Notes under the pieces: model-generated | What the model saw: only the letters and a program-made list of their open reading frames with translations | Told to the model about the DNA's origin: nothing | The model's database searches: none | Translations under genes and position numbers: made by a program | Assembly (NCBI GenBank): GCA_021234155.1 | Contig: JAJEKV010000065.1 | Location: 1,621,567-1,685,566 of the forward strand | Reading direction: 5' to 3' | Length of the DNA: 64,000 bases | Source of the DNA: Isoetes taiwanensis | Taxonomy: Eukaryota; Streptophyta; Lycopodiopsida; Isoetales; Isoetaceae | Shown here: piece by piece, positions 1 to 12,267 of the stretch | How the letters are laid out: each line of letters opens with the position of its first letter | How positions within the stretch are numbered: position 1 is the stretch's first letter

Positions 1-2889
1 TTGATGTACTTCGTTCAGTTACGTATTGCTCTTCCTGTTTACAACGCCCACGGATCTCAAAACCAATGCTCCGGCTACTTGATTTTCAGCATGATCACCC
101 TTCATCAGGGTCCTTAGGAGCCGCGATGCCACATCCACCTCAACCTCGATATCCTCGCTATCATTCTGTCAGGTGACACTTTCATCTACCTTCGAGACTC
201 GGCGGTATCCACCTTTGGCAACCACGAGCAGCGGTGAACCAAAGTGCTCGGGGCCACATGGAAGAATTTGAGGCTCTAGCTGTATCTAAAAATGGTCATA
301 GCTCAACTGAAATTCACATCTTTCCACCACCTGCGTGGCCTCTCCTCTCATCAATGGCTCATGTCAACGAAAGCCATTGGAAACAAGCCCCAGTGCGATG
401 TAACTACGTCTCATTAAGGGACCCGCGGATGATGATCAACTTCATCTCAAGCTTCAACTCTCAATGAACTTCCAACAGAGCCTGATGCGGGTTTTCTTGG
501 ATCGACTTCATTACGCTAAATGACTCAGGGTACTGAGCGGATTTTGGTCTGGTTTCTCCAAGGACTTCCTCCCGCTATTCGACTCATGACCAGAATACAC
601 TGGTCCGAAAACTTTTGGAGGAGCTGCTCCGTTACTGTCAATGCTCAAAGTCAATGTTTCCTCAGAAATGGCTCTTCCAAAACTCCCGTTCATTCCACAT
701 CATGGTTCTACAAGCAATTCGGCCTCAACACGCTAATCAATGCCCGGTCAAATCTGGTGCCATATTTGCAAATACCAAGGCCATTTGGCCAATAGTGCAA
801 CTCCGCAATAGCGCCTCATTGCAAGCAATGCGACGCGTAGCGCAATCAGCCACTTGCATGGAAGTGCTGCACTCATCCCACGCAGATTCGCTGGCAGTGG
901 TTTTATCAAGAATTGCGAGCTTCCGCCGTGGCACTTTCTCAGGCCAGCCACCTGCTTGGGGTGCGGCCGCAAACTCATCAGCAGCGGGACCAGCCCGCGC
1001 GGGGATCGCCCGGCGTGTCCTTTGATTAAGCTGGCTCGATTATCTTTATCGAGAATGAAATTCGCCTACGCGAGGCATTACAATACTCAACTTCCACAAG
1101 TTGAATGCGGCTTTACGGCGCAAATCGAACCATCGATTGCGCCTCACGGCTTACCGGCTCGCTAATGGCAAACTAAGGGCGCGTTGAGTTCTTAAGAAAA
1201 CCACCAGGCGCCTCGGCGGTGCGCGCCAACCCGGCTCCGGCCAAATCGCACCAGTTTGGATCGGCAGCCGGGCCTTATTCCGCCAATTCGGTAGTCAAAT
1301 TGGTTGACGGTTTGGTTTCATGGGACCAAGAGCATCACGTCGCGACTATTATAACTGCTGCGAGTTGACACCATTCCTCATGAGGGGCCGAAAAAAAGGT
1401 TCCACTTTGCACTGACTTGGAAAAGCTCATGCCACTTGTCATGCCCAAAGTTGCCAAAGAAGCATTTTGAATTCCTCATGCAAAGGCTGGCGTGGCAAAT
1501 GTTCGGCGCGCTACCACTGGGGCTCAACGGGGAACGGAATGCTCCTTCCGCTCGCTCCACGCTCTCGGACATATCCAATATTTTGTGGGGTTGACCTCGA
1601 AGTTCTTCGCTTCCGCCGCACTCCGCTGATGGAACCAATCAGGGAGCTGGCGAGATCAAAATTCGCTTTAAGCGGCAGCCATTTTAAAACTGCAATGCGC
1701 TCCTTTCGAGGACGGGTTGCCATATTTGTTTTGGTTAGGTGGCCTTCCCTCTACACTGATTCCGCGCCACGGTGGGAGTAAAGCAAGTCTAACCATGTTT
1801 TCGATGGAAGTGGGTAGCGCAGTCAATCTCACATCACGGATAAACTCATAAACAAATGGGCATCTACAGCTCTTTTCTGGTATGACATCAATTCAGCTAA
1901 TAATATCCAGACCTCAATCATGCCTATTCTTCATCATATTAGTGATCTCATTTCACATAAATTTGGAGTTGGAAAATGAAATCAAGGTGGCTTCCTAAAT
2001 GCTGTTGTGAGACCGCTTTTGCCCGAAGGGCAAAAGTATCCATTCTTGGGCCGGGACACGGTTAGTCGTCGCGTGGTCATCTCATTGCCTGTGGACTTTA
2101 CCAAGCGAGGCGGGGATAAATTCTACATTGTTGACAATCACGGAACCCTCTCTCCGGAACAACGATTAGAAGCTCGAATATTTATCAGGTTCGGGCTCCA
2201 CGGCGCACCATCATCCTACCGAATATGCGTCCTTGGGGAGAAATGACTCTTTGATGTCGAGGACCGGTACATGCGCGCCTTGACCTACCTGGCCGCTTTG
2301 CAGTGGATGGCGGCGTGATCACTGGTCAGGACCTCCATTTGATGCATTGCAACCTCTGCATGGGCTTTCTCTTTCTCCGCGAAGTGCCATCCAGGTTCAA
2401 CCGGCCTCCAGCTGGGGATCTGGGTAATACCCCATGTTCGGACTCCAGGAAGTCGAGATTGGCCAGGCCGTTGGCAACAATCAAGCACATCGCATTAACG
2501 CAAATCTTCCGGCTCCTTATCGTGCTTGGTGTCAGGCTGTTCAAAATTCAAACACACATTTTAACGGGTTACAAGGTCTTAGGGGGAATCAACAAAAGCA
2601 GAACTCACCATTCCTACCAAATACGTTACGACCGGTGTAGCGTGATGCAGGGCTCAACCCTAATTAAAACGATGGTCAAGGCGGAAATTGACAGCTTCCT
2701 TTCTTTGCCGGGTTGCGATCTAGCAGGGTCAAACATGATACGAATAATTGAGAGAGCCCCATCGTCATTGCTTGCTTAACACAATGGTAAGATCGCGTCT
2801 GCATGTGTGGACTATGGGAAACTCAATCGGGGCCGCAGTGATCATTTTCCACTTCCCTTCACGAGACCAAGTTACGGGAAGAAGTGGCT

Positions 2890-3860
2890 GGACATGAATG
2901 TACTCCTTTATGGATGGTTTTAAGCTACAATCGGATCTCCATCAGACTACGATCATCAAGACCACTTTCACCACCCAGGTAGAGTGTACTTTTGCCTACA
3001 AGGGTGGTTCCTTTTTGGATATCCAACTCTCCTTCAACATTTCAGCGCATCATGCTCTCGGTTTTCATGATTTCATGAAGGAAAATCCTTCTTGCAAATT
3101 TTTCAAGATGACTTCTCTGCCCTACAGTTCCATGGCTGACCATTTGGATAAATTGGAACTTGTCTTCGAAATGTGATGGTCGGCATTAGTCTCAATCTGA
3201 TACTTTGCGTCGCCGGTGTTACGGTAGGCCATGTTGTCGACTGGCGAGATGCCACCGGATCACGCCAAAATCGTTGTGCTCAAGGCTCAAGCACCGGTAA
3301 TATCAGGACTCACGGCTCTTTCACCGGGAAAGGTCAATTACTCCACTACCTTCATACGGGTAGCGACCATTACCGGATCCATTCATAAACTCACGAATTG
3401 TGTCACAGGCCCAAATTCCAGTGCTCAACGGTGAAGCTTTTGCTTCCACCGGGCACGGTTGTTCCTCCTCGATGGGACAAGCCCTTTCCGTTCATGTCGA
3501 TGTCACCATGCGTTTTTGCTATTGGGCTGTTCTTTCTCAACGAGAATATGATCGCCTGTGAGCAAATCGCTATGCCGGCAACTCGCCTTCCGGCGCAACT
3601 ATTACGCCGCGGGCGTGAAGCTTTGGGTCTCATTTACGTCAGCGGCAGTCATTTACTGTTGGGCGATCAAATCAGGTTCTTTGTGGACCACCAAGCACTC
3701 CTCATTTGATCAACAAGTCCATACAGGCCGCGCGTACTCGTTGGGTCCTTCTTCTTCTCCAAAATTTTGCTCCTTTGAAATCGTTCATAAAGTGGCAAAT
3801 CTCATGTTATTCGGATTATCTTTTCACGCATCCACAGATGATCATGGCCCAGGGTCTCGA
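2890..3860 (+). pseudogene. Reverse transcriptase and RNase H block of gypsy copy A
   Basis: In shifting frames one can read the standard Ty3/gypsy RT core. MYSFMDGF is near 2,898, followed by an AYKGGSF / FNISAHHALGF stretch equivalent to the usual 'MPFGLxNAPxTFQ' region, and a QDD catalytic pair (gatgac at 3,107-3,112). A GHVV segment and KAQAP connection piece follow near 3,225-3,295. RNase H follows with WDKPF near 3,470 and a conserved FVDHQALLI segment near 3,680. RT copies the element RNA into DNA and RNase H removes the template. There are at least five frame changes, so this copy is dead unless the indels are sequencing errors. Confidence 0.75.
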
Positions 3861-4089
3861 ACGCCTTTCCTGATGCTTTCGGCTCTTTTTAGTCACAGCA
3901 ACACCACATTGGTTCCATGATTTTCAGCGGTACCTCCTCCTGGGTGCTTTCTTCCACCCGGAAGGCAGAGATGCTCTCTCTCACCTTGGCGACAATCCGT
4001 CAGCCATCGAATTCTCAAGAGGTCCATGACTACACCATGGTTAGGACATCTCTACAAAAAGAATGAGACACATCCTTCAATGACTGTGT

Positions 4090-5190
4090 TACCTACCTCA
4101 TGAAGTTCCGGACATTGTTCGCTCATCAAAGGGCTCGGTGGTGGTCATTTTCATGGTATTGACGACACCACGACGCATAAAATCCTTCTGGCCAAGGGTA
4201 TTGTGTTGGCCCGCGCTCTTCAAAAGATGCTCACGCTGCGCCCGCCGTGCTTGCGGTGGTGGGGCGCCCCGCGACGCGTGGCGGCTGCTCGCCAGCGGCA
4301 GGAGTCGCCACGCCACTTCCCTTGACCAAATGGGGAATGGACTTTGTGGGACCTATAGATCCTCTGCTGGCGGCACTCGTGCCGATACGTCCCAGTTCGG
4401 CCGACTACGCCATCAAATGGCGGAAGCTTGTGCACTTCGGACAACGCTGCGTGGCTTGACTGAAGTCCTCTAATCAACAAATTGCTCGCGATTGCGGCTG
4501 CCCTGCGGGCTGGTCGGTGTGGTGGTGTTCATTTCATCAATCATACTATCAAGGCGATGGATTATCTCACGATACATCATGCAAAACACACCTTACTATC
4601 CTCGAGCAATGGGTTGGCGAGAAAGCACCAACAAAACTCGGTCACCATTCTCAAAGAAATTTGTGGCGGCTTCCCTGCAGTTGGCGGACAAAACTTCCCT
4701 ACGTTCTTCTTTTGGGCCTACGTGCCTTGTTTCAAGATTGCTACGGTCACCTCATACCAAATTGGTTTATGGTCGGGGAAGCTCTCATGCCGTTTGAATA
4801 CATCCTTCAACACTCTAGTTTTCAGGCAGCTCTTGCTCATAATCCACTGTTTGCTCAAAGAGCAGGTCTGGAGGTGGGAAACTGATTGGATGAACTTGAA
4901 GGGATGCTTATATATTCGTGTTCTTCATGGACAGATTGCAAAATCTTTTTACATGACCAGCGTTTGAAGACAAAACATTAAAGAAGGAGATTTGGTTCTT
5001 CTTTATGATTCAGTGCAAAAATTTTTACTAGGGAGTAGCTCAGTTTCGTTGGCTTGGCCCTTGCTCGGTGTTCAAGTGGTTAGACCAAGCGTTTCCAACT
5101 AGTGAGTTAGATGGCACTCACATTACCTACATTGGTTAATGGTTTGCGTCTCAAAGCATTTCATCCTGCAATGAACATCAACACCGCGAG
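4090..5190 (+). pseudogene. Integrase block of gypsy copy A
   Basis: The integrase catalytic core is recognised from KWGMDFVGPIDPL (4,326-4,370), where the Asp in GMDFVGP is the first residue of the DDE triad. The glutamate region is changed relative to copy B (GNGLVEST there). The C-terminal segment, ending in a PTLVNGLRLKAFH motif near 5,125-5,165, matches copy B closely. Integrase would join element DNA to the host chromosome. Frames change repeatedly, including within the core. Similarity to copy B stops near 5,195, after the words for 'HREQ'. Confidence 0.75.
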
Positions 5191-5195
5191 CAGTT

Positions 5196-5370
5196 CTTAC
5201 GTAGGACTTTCCTTACATCGCCATGTACGTGGTAATTTCACGCGGAAGAACTCCTTTCTCGGAGCGGCCTCGCTTGGAGCACCATCGGTCGGGAAGCCCC
5301 ATTGGACTTGTGTATGGATACTGCTTATATGACATAGAGGCCATCTTGATCTAGTCGCGCCACCACCCTC
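5196..5370. other. Junction between gypsy copies A and B
   Basis: About 175 bases separate the last integrase codons of copy A from the first gag-like codons of copy B. There is room for neither an LTR nor a leader, and I see no TG..CA boundary, primer-binding site or polypurine tract here. The stretch is not shared with the sequence that follows integrase in copy B. Confidence 0.5.
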
Positions 5371-6495
5371 GTGTCGATCTCGTCAGTTCCACGCCCCAAG
5401 CGTGCAAACATTGCTCACAACCCTCGATCTCCTCATCCTGCTCCAGAGCCTTATCAGGCTCAGCTTCCTTCTCAACCGTACTTTCACACCCCCGAACACT
5501 ACATCCATCATTCTTGGGGCCATCGCTCTTCGCCCATAACCATCATCACCCCACGGGTGGGCTGCGGCTATCCACATGTCTCCTTTCGCCTACCGAGGGA
5601 ATATACATGTCGCCCTTTCCCTACGTTTCCCCCTTGCTCTTCCTGTTTACAATAACCTTACGGATCTCAAAACCGTGCTCGTACTTGATTTCTCCAGCAT
5701 GATCACCCCTTCATCGAGGGTCAGGTGAGGGCGCAATGCCACATCACCACCTCAACCTCAATATCCTCACTATCTTGTTCCTGTCCAGCCCGGCACTTTC
5801 ATCTACCTTCCGGACTACGGCCCGACCCCTTATCCCACCTTTGGCAACGAAGAGGCAAACCGTTGGGCCAAAGTCTCGGGCCCCACATGGAAGGGGGGGG
5901 CTCCTAGCTGTCCTAAATGGTCAGCGCAACCTCAGGCCCGAAATTCCATCTTTTTTCCACCACCTGTGGCTCTCCTCATCGATGGCTCATGTCAGCAAAA
6001 GCCATTGGAAACAGGACCCTAATTAGAAATGCGCCTTTGCTTTTTACGTCTCATTCTGAGGACCCCCGGATGATGATCAACTTCATCTCAAGCAACTCAA
6101 TGAACTTCAACAGAGCCCGCAGATGCGGGATTTTCGCGGATCGACTTCGTACGCTAAGCAAATAGCTCAAGGTACCCTACTGCGAGGCGGTTTTGGTCTG
6201 GTTTCTCCAGGACTTCCTCAGCTATTGCGACTCATGGCCGAATACTGCGTCCAAAAACTTTGGGCGGGCTATCGATTCTGTCAATCACTCCGTCAATGTT
6301 TCCTCTCGGGCGTGGCTCTTCAAGAGCTCCGTTCATTCCACTGTCATGGTTCCCAAAGCCGCTGTTTGCCTCAATCGCTAATCCCGCGGTAGCGGTCAAA
6401 TGAGGTGCCATATTTGCAAATACCAAGGCCATTTGGCCAATGAGTGCAACTCCACCAATGGCCCGCCTCATTGCAAGCGATGCAACATATTGCAA
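5371..6495 (+). pseudogene. Gag region of gypsy copy B with CCHC zinc knuckle
   Basis: The N-terminal part is rich in Pro, His and Ser (start MSISSVPRPKRANIA, 5,371-5,655). It is followed, after frame changes, by a capsid-like stretch. The clearest element is a retroviral-type zinc knuckle at about 6,399-6,450, CHICKYQGHLANEC (C-X2-C-X4-H-X4-C), followed by an extra CKRC pair near 6,475. Gag packages the element RNA; the knuckle binds nucleic acid. The same knuckle is present with one ligand lost in copy A. Confidence 0.75.
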
Positions 6496-8689
6496 TCATG
6501 CCGGAAGAGTGCACCGCTCATCCCCCTACCGTTTCGCAACAAAATGGTTTATCAGTGCAAACCACACCGGTAACAATGTCCCGGCCTCCTCTGACCAGTG
6601 CGGCCCGCATAACTCTATCGACAGGACGGACCCGCGGGGATCAACCAACGTCCTCCTTTTTTGATCCTTCTAAAAAGCTTCCGGTGTTATCAGCTTGTCC
6701 AGAATGGTCATACCACCCGCGGCGTGTCCTCAGCTTCCACAAGTTCAGCCCGGCTTCACGGCACAAATCAAGACCACCTCGGTCAGCCTCACGGCTTACC
6801 AACTTCTGGCTCGCTAATGGCAAACAAGGCCCACGACCAGTTCTTAGAAGCCACCAAGAAGCCTCAGCAATCGCGCTATCAACCCAGCTCGGCAAATCAA
6901 CCTCGAATTTGGATCAGCAAGCTAAGAGAAATTTACCGGGCACTTATCCTCCCGGTCCAGTAGTCAAATTGGGTTGGTTTTGTTTCACCACCTTGAGACC
7001 AAGGCATCGCGTCCCCGCCTGATTATTATTCAGAAAGGCCGCCAACCCCTTTGCGGTTGACACCATTCCTCATGAGGGCGAAAAAAGGTTCACTTTACGG
7101 CTTGACCGGAAAAGCTCATGCCACATGTCATGCCCAAAGTTAAGCCAAAGCATTTTGAACCTCATGCAAGCTCTTTGAAGAGCACATTGGCAAATGTTCA
7201 TGCCACCACTAGAGCTCAACAAAAGACCAAGATACCTCCTTCAACATCTCAACCTCCGCGCTCTCGGACATATCCCAATATTGCAGTAGGGTTGACTTAC
7301 TCAAGAAGTTCTTTGCTTCCACGCCGCACTCAGCACCCGGTGGAACCGGCGGGATCGGTTTTCTCATGTACTCTCTCGAACTCAAAGGGCTGCGCTTGAG
7401 ATCAAAATTCCTTTAAGCTTGGCAACCATTTTAAAACTTCTGTCCTGCTCTCAGGACCGGTTACCACTCCCTAACTGTTTTACGGCCTTCACCTACCCTC
7501 TACACCCGGTCCATACCCGCGGTGGGGAAATAAACAAGTCAACCATGTTCAAATGTCGATGGAAGTAAGCGGGTCAATCTCATCGGATAAACTCCCATAA
7601 AACAAATGGGCATCACACAACTCTTTGTTGCCCCATAAGACATCAAATTGGCTAATGGCCTTATCCTGCGAGACCTCAAGTCACGCCTATTCTTCACATC
7701 AACATTTGGTGATCTCGCTTTCCCATGGAATTTTGGAGTTTGTGGCGAAAGATCCGGTGACTATATGAAATCTTTGGTGGCCCGACCTTTCTCCGGGCAA
7801 AGGTATCCATTCTTGGGCGCGGACGGTTAGTCATCAACGATGGTCATCTCAATGCCACCATGGACTTGCAAAGCGAGCGGGGATCTACGTTGACAATGGG
7901 AACCCTCTCTGGAACCGATTACGAAGAAGCTGTATTTATCAAGTTTCGGGCTCCACTGCGAGGATGCCTCACGTCATCCTACCCCAGAATATCGCGATCC
8001 TTGGGAAATGACTCTTGATCCGGGACCCGAAGTGGCTGCCTTGCTTGACCCTACACGGCTCCTTTGTCGAATCCAGCGTTGATCACTTTTCGGATCACCG
8101 GAACCTCCACGCGGCTCCTGTTGATGTACCGCTGTCATAAACAACCACTGCTAGATGGCCGAGCAACCTCTCTTTTTTCTCCATAAAGTTGCCACGCATC
8201 GGTTATGCTCCAACCTCCTGCACACATTGTCGGGGATACTGAAGTAATACCCCATATTGGGACTCGAAGTCGAGATTGTGGACGTTGGCAACAATCAACT
8301 GTCGCATTGCTGCAAATCTTCGGCTCCTTATCGTTGCGAGAACGTCAATTTTGTTCAAAAATTCAAACACATTTTCGCCTGGGTTACAAAGAGATCTTCG
8401 GAGATCAGCAAAGCAGGGGAACTCACCATTCCTACCGAATCTGATGCGACCCGGTTGTAGCGGCGGTCTGGGGCTCAGCCCTAATTGCAGTGTCAGCGTC
8501 AAAGAGGAAATTGACAAACTCCTAACTGCCCGAGGTTTGATCTATGAGGTCAAACATTGAATAGGTGAAGCCCCCATCGTCATTGCCCTTAAGCACAATG
8601 GTAAAGATCGCATGCTATTGTGGACTATGGGAACTCAATCCCGGGCCCGCGGGCGTGATCATTTCCACTTCCCTTCCACGGACCAAGTT

Positions 8690-9720
8690 ACGGAAGAGGT
8701 GTTTGGACATGAAGATGTACTCCTTTATGGATGGTTTTTAAACTACAATCGAATCTCCATCAAAGACTCACGATCAACTCAAGACCACTTCACCACCCAG
8801 GTGGAGTCTTTTTTTGCCCTACAAGGTGGTTCCTTTTGGATTATCCAACTCTCCTTCAACATTTCAACGCATCATGCTCTCGGGTTTCCTTGATTTCATG
8901 AAGGAAAATCCCTTCTTGCAAATTTTTCAAGATGACTTCTACGGTTCCATGGTGGGCCATTTGGATAAGTGGAACTTGTCTTTAAGAAATGTGATGAGTC
9001 AGGCATTAGTCTCAATCGAGAAATGCACCTTTTAACGTCACTTTGAATTTTTGTTAAGGCCATGTTGTCGGCAAAGAGAATCCCACGGATCTGCTTAAAA
9101 TCGGTTATTGTGCTCAAGGCTCAAGCACCCATTAATATCAAGGAGACATGCTCTTTCCTGGAAAGGTCAATTATTACTCCACCTTCATACGGGGGGCGGC
9201 CATTTCGGATCCATTCGCAAACTCACGGTGTGAATCCACGGGCTTGGAATTCCCAGGCGCTTTCAACAATTTGAAGCTTTTTGCTTTACTCGAACGCCGG
9301 TTCTTGTTCCTCCTCAATGGGACAAGCCCTTTCGCGTTCATGTGATGTCGGCGTTTTGCTATTGGGACTCTGTTCTTTCTCAAAGAATATGATGGCTGGC
9401 CGACAAACCAAATCGCTATCCGGTAGAAAACTCAAATTCGGCGGTAACTATTACGCCCGCGGGCGTGAAGCTTTTGGGTCTCATTTTTTCTGTCCAGCAG
9501 CCGGTAAGTCACCTTTGGCGGTCAAATCAAGTTCTTTGTGGACCACCAAGCACTCCTCTATTTGATCAACAAGTCCCCACGGGCGCATTGCTCGTTGGGT
9601 CCTTCTTCTCAGAATTTGCTCCTTTTGAAATCGTTCAAAAGGCTGGCAAATCTCATGTTGTTCGGATTATCTTTCCATCCCACCACGGATGATCCCAAAA
9701 CAGGGGTCTCGGGCGCCTTT
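8690..9720 (+). pseudogene. Reverse transcriptase and RNase H block of gypsy copy B
   Basis: The RT core is read from KMYSFMDGF (about 8,715) through LSFNISTHHALGF to the catalytic QDD (gatgac at 8,931-8,936) and a GHVVG piece near 9,060. RNase H follows, with IRGAA / WDKPF-like words (9,190-9,340) and the conserved FVDHQALLYLIN segment near 9,535-9,570. These are the standard order and spacing for Ty3/gypsy pol. The reading frame changes several times, so the gene is a pseudogene as written. Confidence 0.8.
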
Positions 9721-10019
9721 CACGATGCTCAACTCTTTTTAGATGCGGCAACACCACATTGGTTCCATGATTTTTGCGGTACCTCCTCACAGGTGCTCTT
9801 CCACGGAAGATGAGGCGGCTCTCTCACGCCCAGCGACAATCAAGTTAGCCATCAATTTCTCTCAAAGAGATTGACTACACCATGGTTTTGGACATCTCTA
9901 CAAAAGGGTGGAGGACACCATCCTTGACGTTGTGTTCTACCTCATGAAGTTCGGACATTGTTGAGGAAGCTCATCAAAGGGCACCGGTGGTGGTCATTTT
10001 CATGGTGACACCCGCGACG

Positions 10020-11095
10020 CCATAAAATCCTTCTGGCAGGGTATTATTGGCCCCGCAGCTCTTCCAAAGATGCTCCCACGCCCGCGCGTGTGGCTTACCC
10101 GGTGGTGGGGCGCCCCAACCCGTGGCGGCTCTTCCCTTGGCCCTTCCCGTTCGCATGTACTTCCCTTGGCAAATGGGGAATGGACTTTGTGGGACCTATA
10201 GATCCTCTGCGGCGGCACACTTTCGTACCCCGGTACGATTCCAGTTCTCAGCACTTCACACCAAATGGGCGGGAAGCTTGTGCATAGAACAACAACAACT
10301 GCGGCAAAACCGGTAGAGTCTCTATCAACAAATTATCCCGCCGATTCACCCGAACAATGGTCGGTGTGGGTGGTGTTCATTTCATCAATCACATACTATC
10401 AAAGGCGGCGGATTATCTCACGATACATCATCACAAAGAGCACACCTTACTATCCTCAAGGCAATGGGTTGGTTGAAAGCACCAACAAAACTCTGGTCAC
10501 CATTCTCGAAAATTTGTGGCGCTTCCCGCTTGGATTGGCGGACAAAACTTCCGCATTATTTGGGCCTACAATACTTGTTTCAAGATTGCTCTTGGTCACC
10601 TCCTTTTAAATTGGTTTATGCTCTGGGAAGCTCTCATGCCGTTTGAATACATCCTTCCAACACTCCGTTTTCAGCAGCTTTACTCATAATCCTGGCGCAC
10701 TCAAAAAGCGGGTCTATCAATTAGAACAGTTGGATGAACTTGAAGGGATGCTTATATTAGGTGTTCTTCATGGACAACGATTTGCAAAAATCTTTACATG
10801 ACAAGCGTTTGAAGACAAAACATTTAAAGAAGGAGATTTGGTTCTTCTTTATGATTCAGGTACAAAAATTTTCGGGTAAACTCAAGTTTCGTTGGCTTGG
10901 CCCTTATCACATTGTTCAAGTGGTTAGACCAAGCGTTTTCCAACTAGCTGAGTTAGATGGCACTCCATTACCTACATTGGTTAATGGTTTTCGTCTCAAA
11001 GCATTTCATCACGAAAGTGAACATCAACACCGCGAGGCAGTTCAAGAAGCAAACACCGAGAAAGTGACTAGAAAGGCGGTATATTATATTATAGT
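10020..11095 (+). pseudogene. Integrase block of gypsy copy B
   Basis: KWGMDFVGPIDPL at 10,171-10,212 carries the first catalytic Asp. YYPQGNGLVESTNKTL at about 10,447-10,495 carries the catalytic Glu (LVEST). The C-terminal half is open for over 110 codons (10,761-11,120), containing FRWLGPYHIVQVV and PTLVNGFRLKAFH, typical of the C-terminal domain that plant gypsy integrases use for DNA binding. A run of nine T at about 11,100 ends the similarity to copy A. Confidence 0.85.
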
Positions 11096-11105
11096 GGAAT
11101 TTTTT

Positions 11106-12265
11106 TTTTACAAAATGTAATAGCCCCGGCTATTTCGCTATGGGCGCGCCTATATATCAAAAACGGCTCGAGCCCTATCTACTAAGTCCTAAGGGGCAAA
11201 ACCCCCTACTCGGGTTCGGGAGGCGAGAGGTATCTGCCAGGAGATGGTAAAGGTTACGCTTCCGGATCATCCCGAAAGTCGCGAACCACCTCCATCCGTT
11301 GGTCTTGGTCGGGATGTTCCGGCCATCAAGCACGCAAGCCGTCCATTCGAATACCCCCGGTTGTGGCAGCGCGAAAGATCGAACAATTCATCTTGCCAAA
11401 GTGATCCACTCGGCGGTTAGTGGGCATAGATGCGGTCTTCGTTCAAGCCGACGCTCCGGCGCCTGATGGCCAACCGGATTCGTTCCTCTCGGTCCGTCTT
11501 ATATAGCCCCTTTGAGGCACTCCTTGTCGGCGTGGACCAATCACAAAATGCCAGCGATGTTTTGAAATGCAAATTTGTTTCTAAAATGAGAATCTTTTTC
11601 TCCGCCCATATCCCAGCCATGGTACCTTCGACACATTCCTTTTAATGATATCCCGCCAGGTTGCGGCGTGAATGCCATTTCCTTCTTTTTCCTCCCGTCG
11701 AACATTAATGGATTGTCCTTTGCCATCTGTCACATCGGATCTTTCTTTCCACGTCTCATCCTCACCGTTCATTGCTTCTCCCCCGTTTTTGGGACTTAGC
11801 CAATTTTTGCCTCTCAATACCCTTCTTGGCATCTTTTGACACACGGCACCATCAGCGGTTCGATCTGCGCACTCTTCATACCTCTTAGCCTCGGTTGTAA
11901 GCCTAAAACAAACCAGCACCGTTCCCTCTGCGCCTTTGTCCTCAGGTGCTCACGACTTTTCGTCTTCATGCTTTGGCATCCCTCTTCGTTTACGCCCATC
12001 ATTCCCATTTGCCCCAAGTTTTCTACACTTCAAGCTACTGCTCCCAAGGATCCGACCCCCTTTTGCATCGTATCCTTCTTGGCGGCATTACTTTCATTTG
12101 AAGCCCTTGTTTGGCCCAAATAAAGAAATTGCTGAAACGACACCGGCTTCACAATTCTCTCAAATGGAACTTCCGGCTCAAATCGACCGGTAAAGGCGGT
12201 TTCGCCAATATCGTTAACAGCCCGCCATAAGGTTACACCAGCGTGATGCGATGGCACCACTATTT
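11106..12265. other. GC-rich unidentified stretch, coding-like on the minus strand
   Basis: No family was recognised. Several partly overlapping minus-strand open stretches of about 60-110 codons exist between 11,420 and 12,260, with peptides rich in Arg, Lys and Glu (for example GRKKKEMAF near 11,690 and WRDIIKRNVSK near 11,630), but I could not link them into one protein. The first 300 bases (11,106-11,410) have no coding signal that I can see. Composition and broken frames resemble the flanking retroelement sequence, so an unrelated decayed element is the most likely content. Confidence 0.3.
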
Positions 12266-12267
12266 CG

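Larger units (their letters stand above)
1..5195 (+). mobile_element. Ty3/gypsy retrotransposon, copy A (5' end outside window, decayed)
   Basis: This is a gag-pol stretch of the same family as copy B (5,371-11,105), to which it aligns from its first bases (position 31 matches about 5,638) to the end of integrase (5,190 matches about 11,035). The order seen is gag with a CCHC zinc knuckle (about 757-830, reading CHICKYQGHLANS, with the fourth ligand lost), reverse transcriptase, RNase H, then integrase. Almost every domain is cut by frameshifts and stops, so no intact protein can be made from the sequence as given. No LTR is visible at either end: the left end leaves the window and the right end runs straight into the gag of copy B. 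The family is a plant Ty3/gypsy element; the lineage was not determined. Confidence 0.8.
5371..11105 (+). mobile_element. Ty3/gypsy retrotransposon, copy B (gag-pol body, no LTR seen)
   Basis: This is a second, better preserved polyprotein body of the family seen in copy A. The order is gag (from 5,371, Pro-rich start, zinc knuckle at 6,399-6,490), a protease region not resolved by eye (about 7,000-8,400), RT (about 8,690-9,120), RNase H (about 9,290-9,720) and integrase (about 10,020-11,080). It is broken by many small indels, often next to CCGCGG-like or CGG-like words. No flanking LTRs were recognised, so the outer borders are only the limits of protein similarity. Confidence 0.8.
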
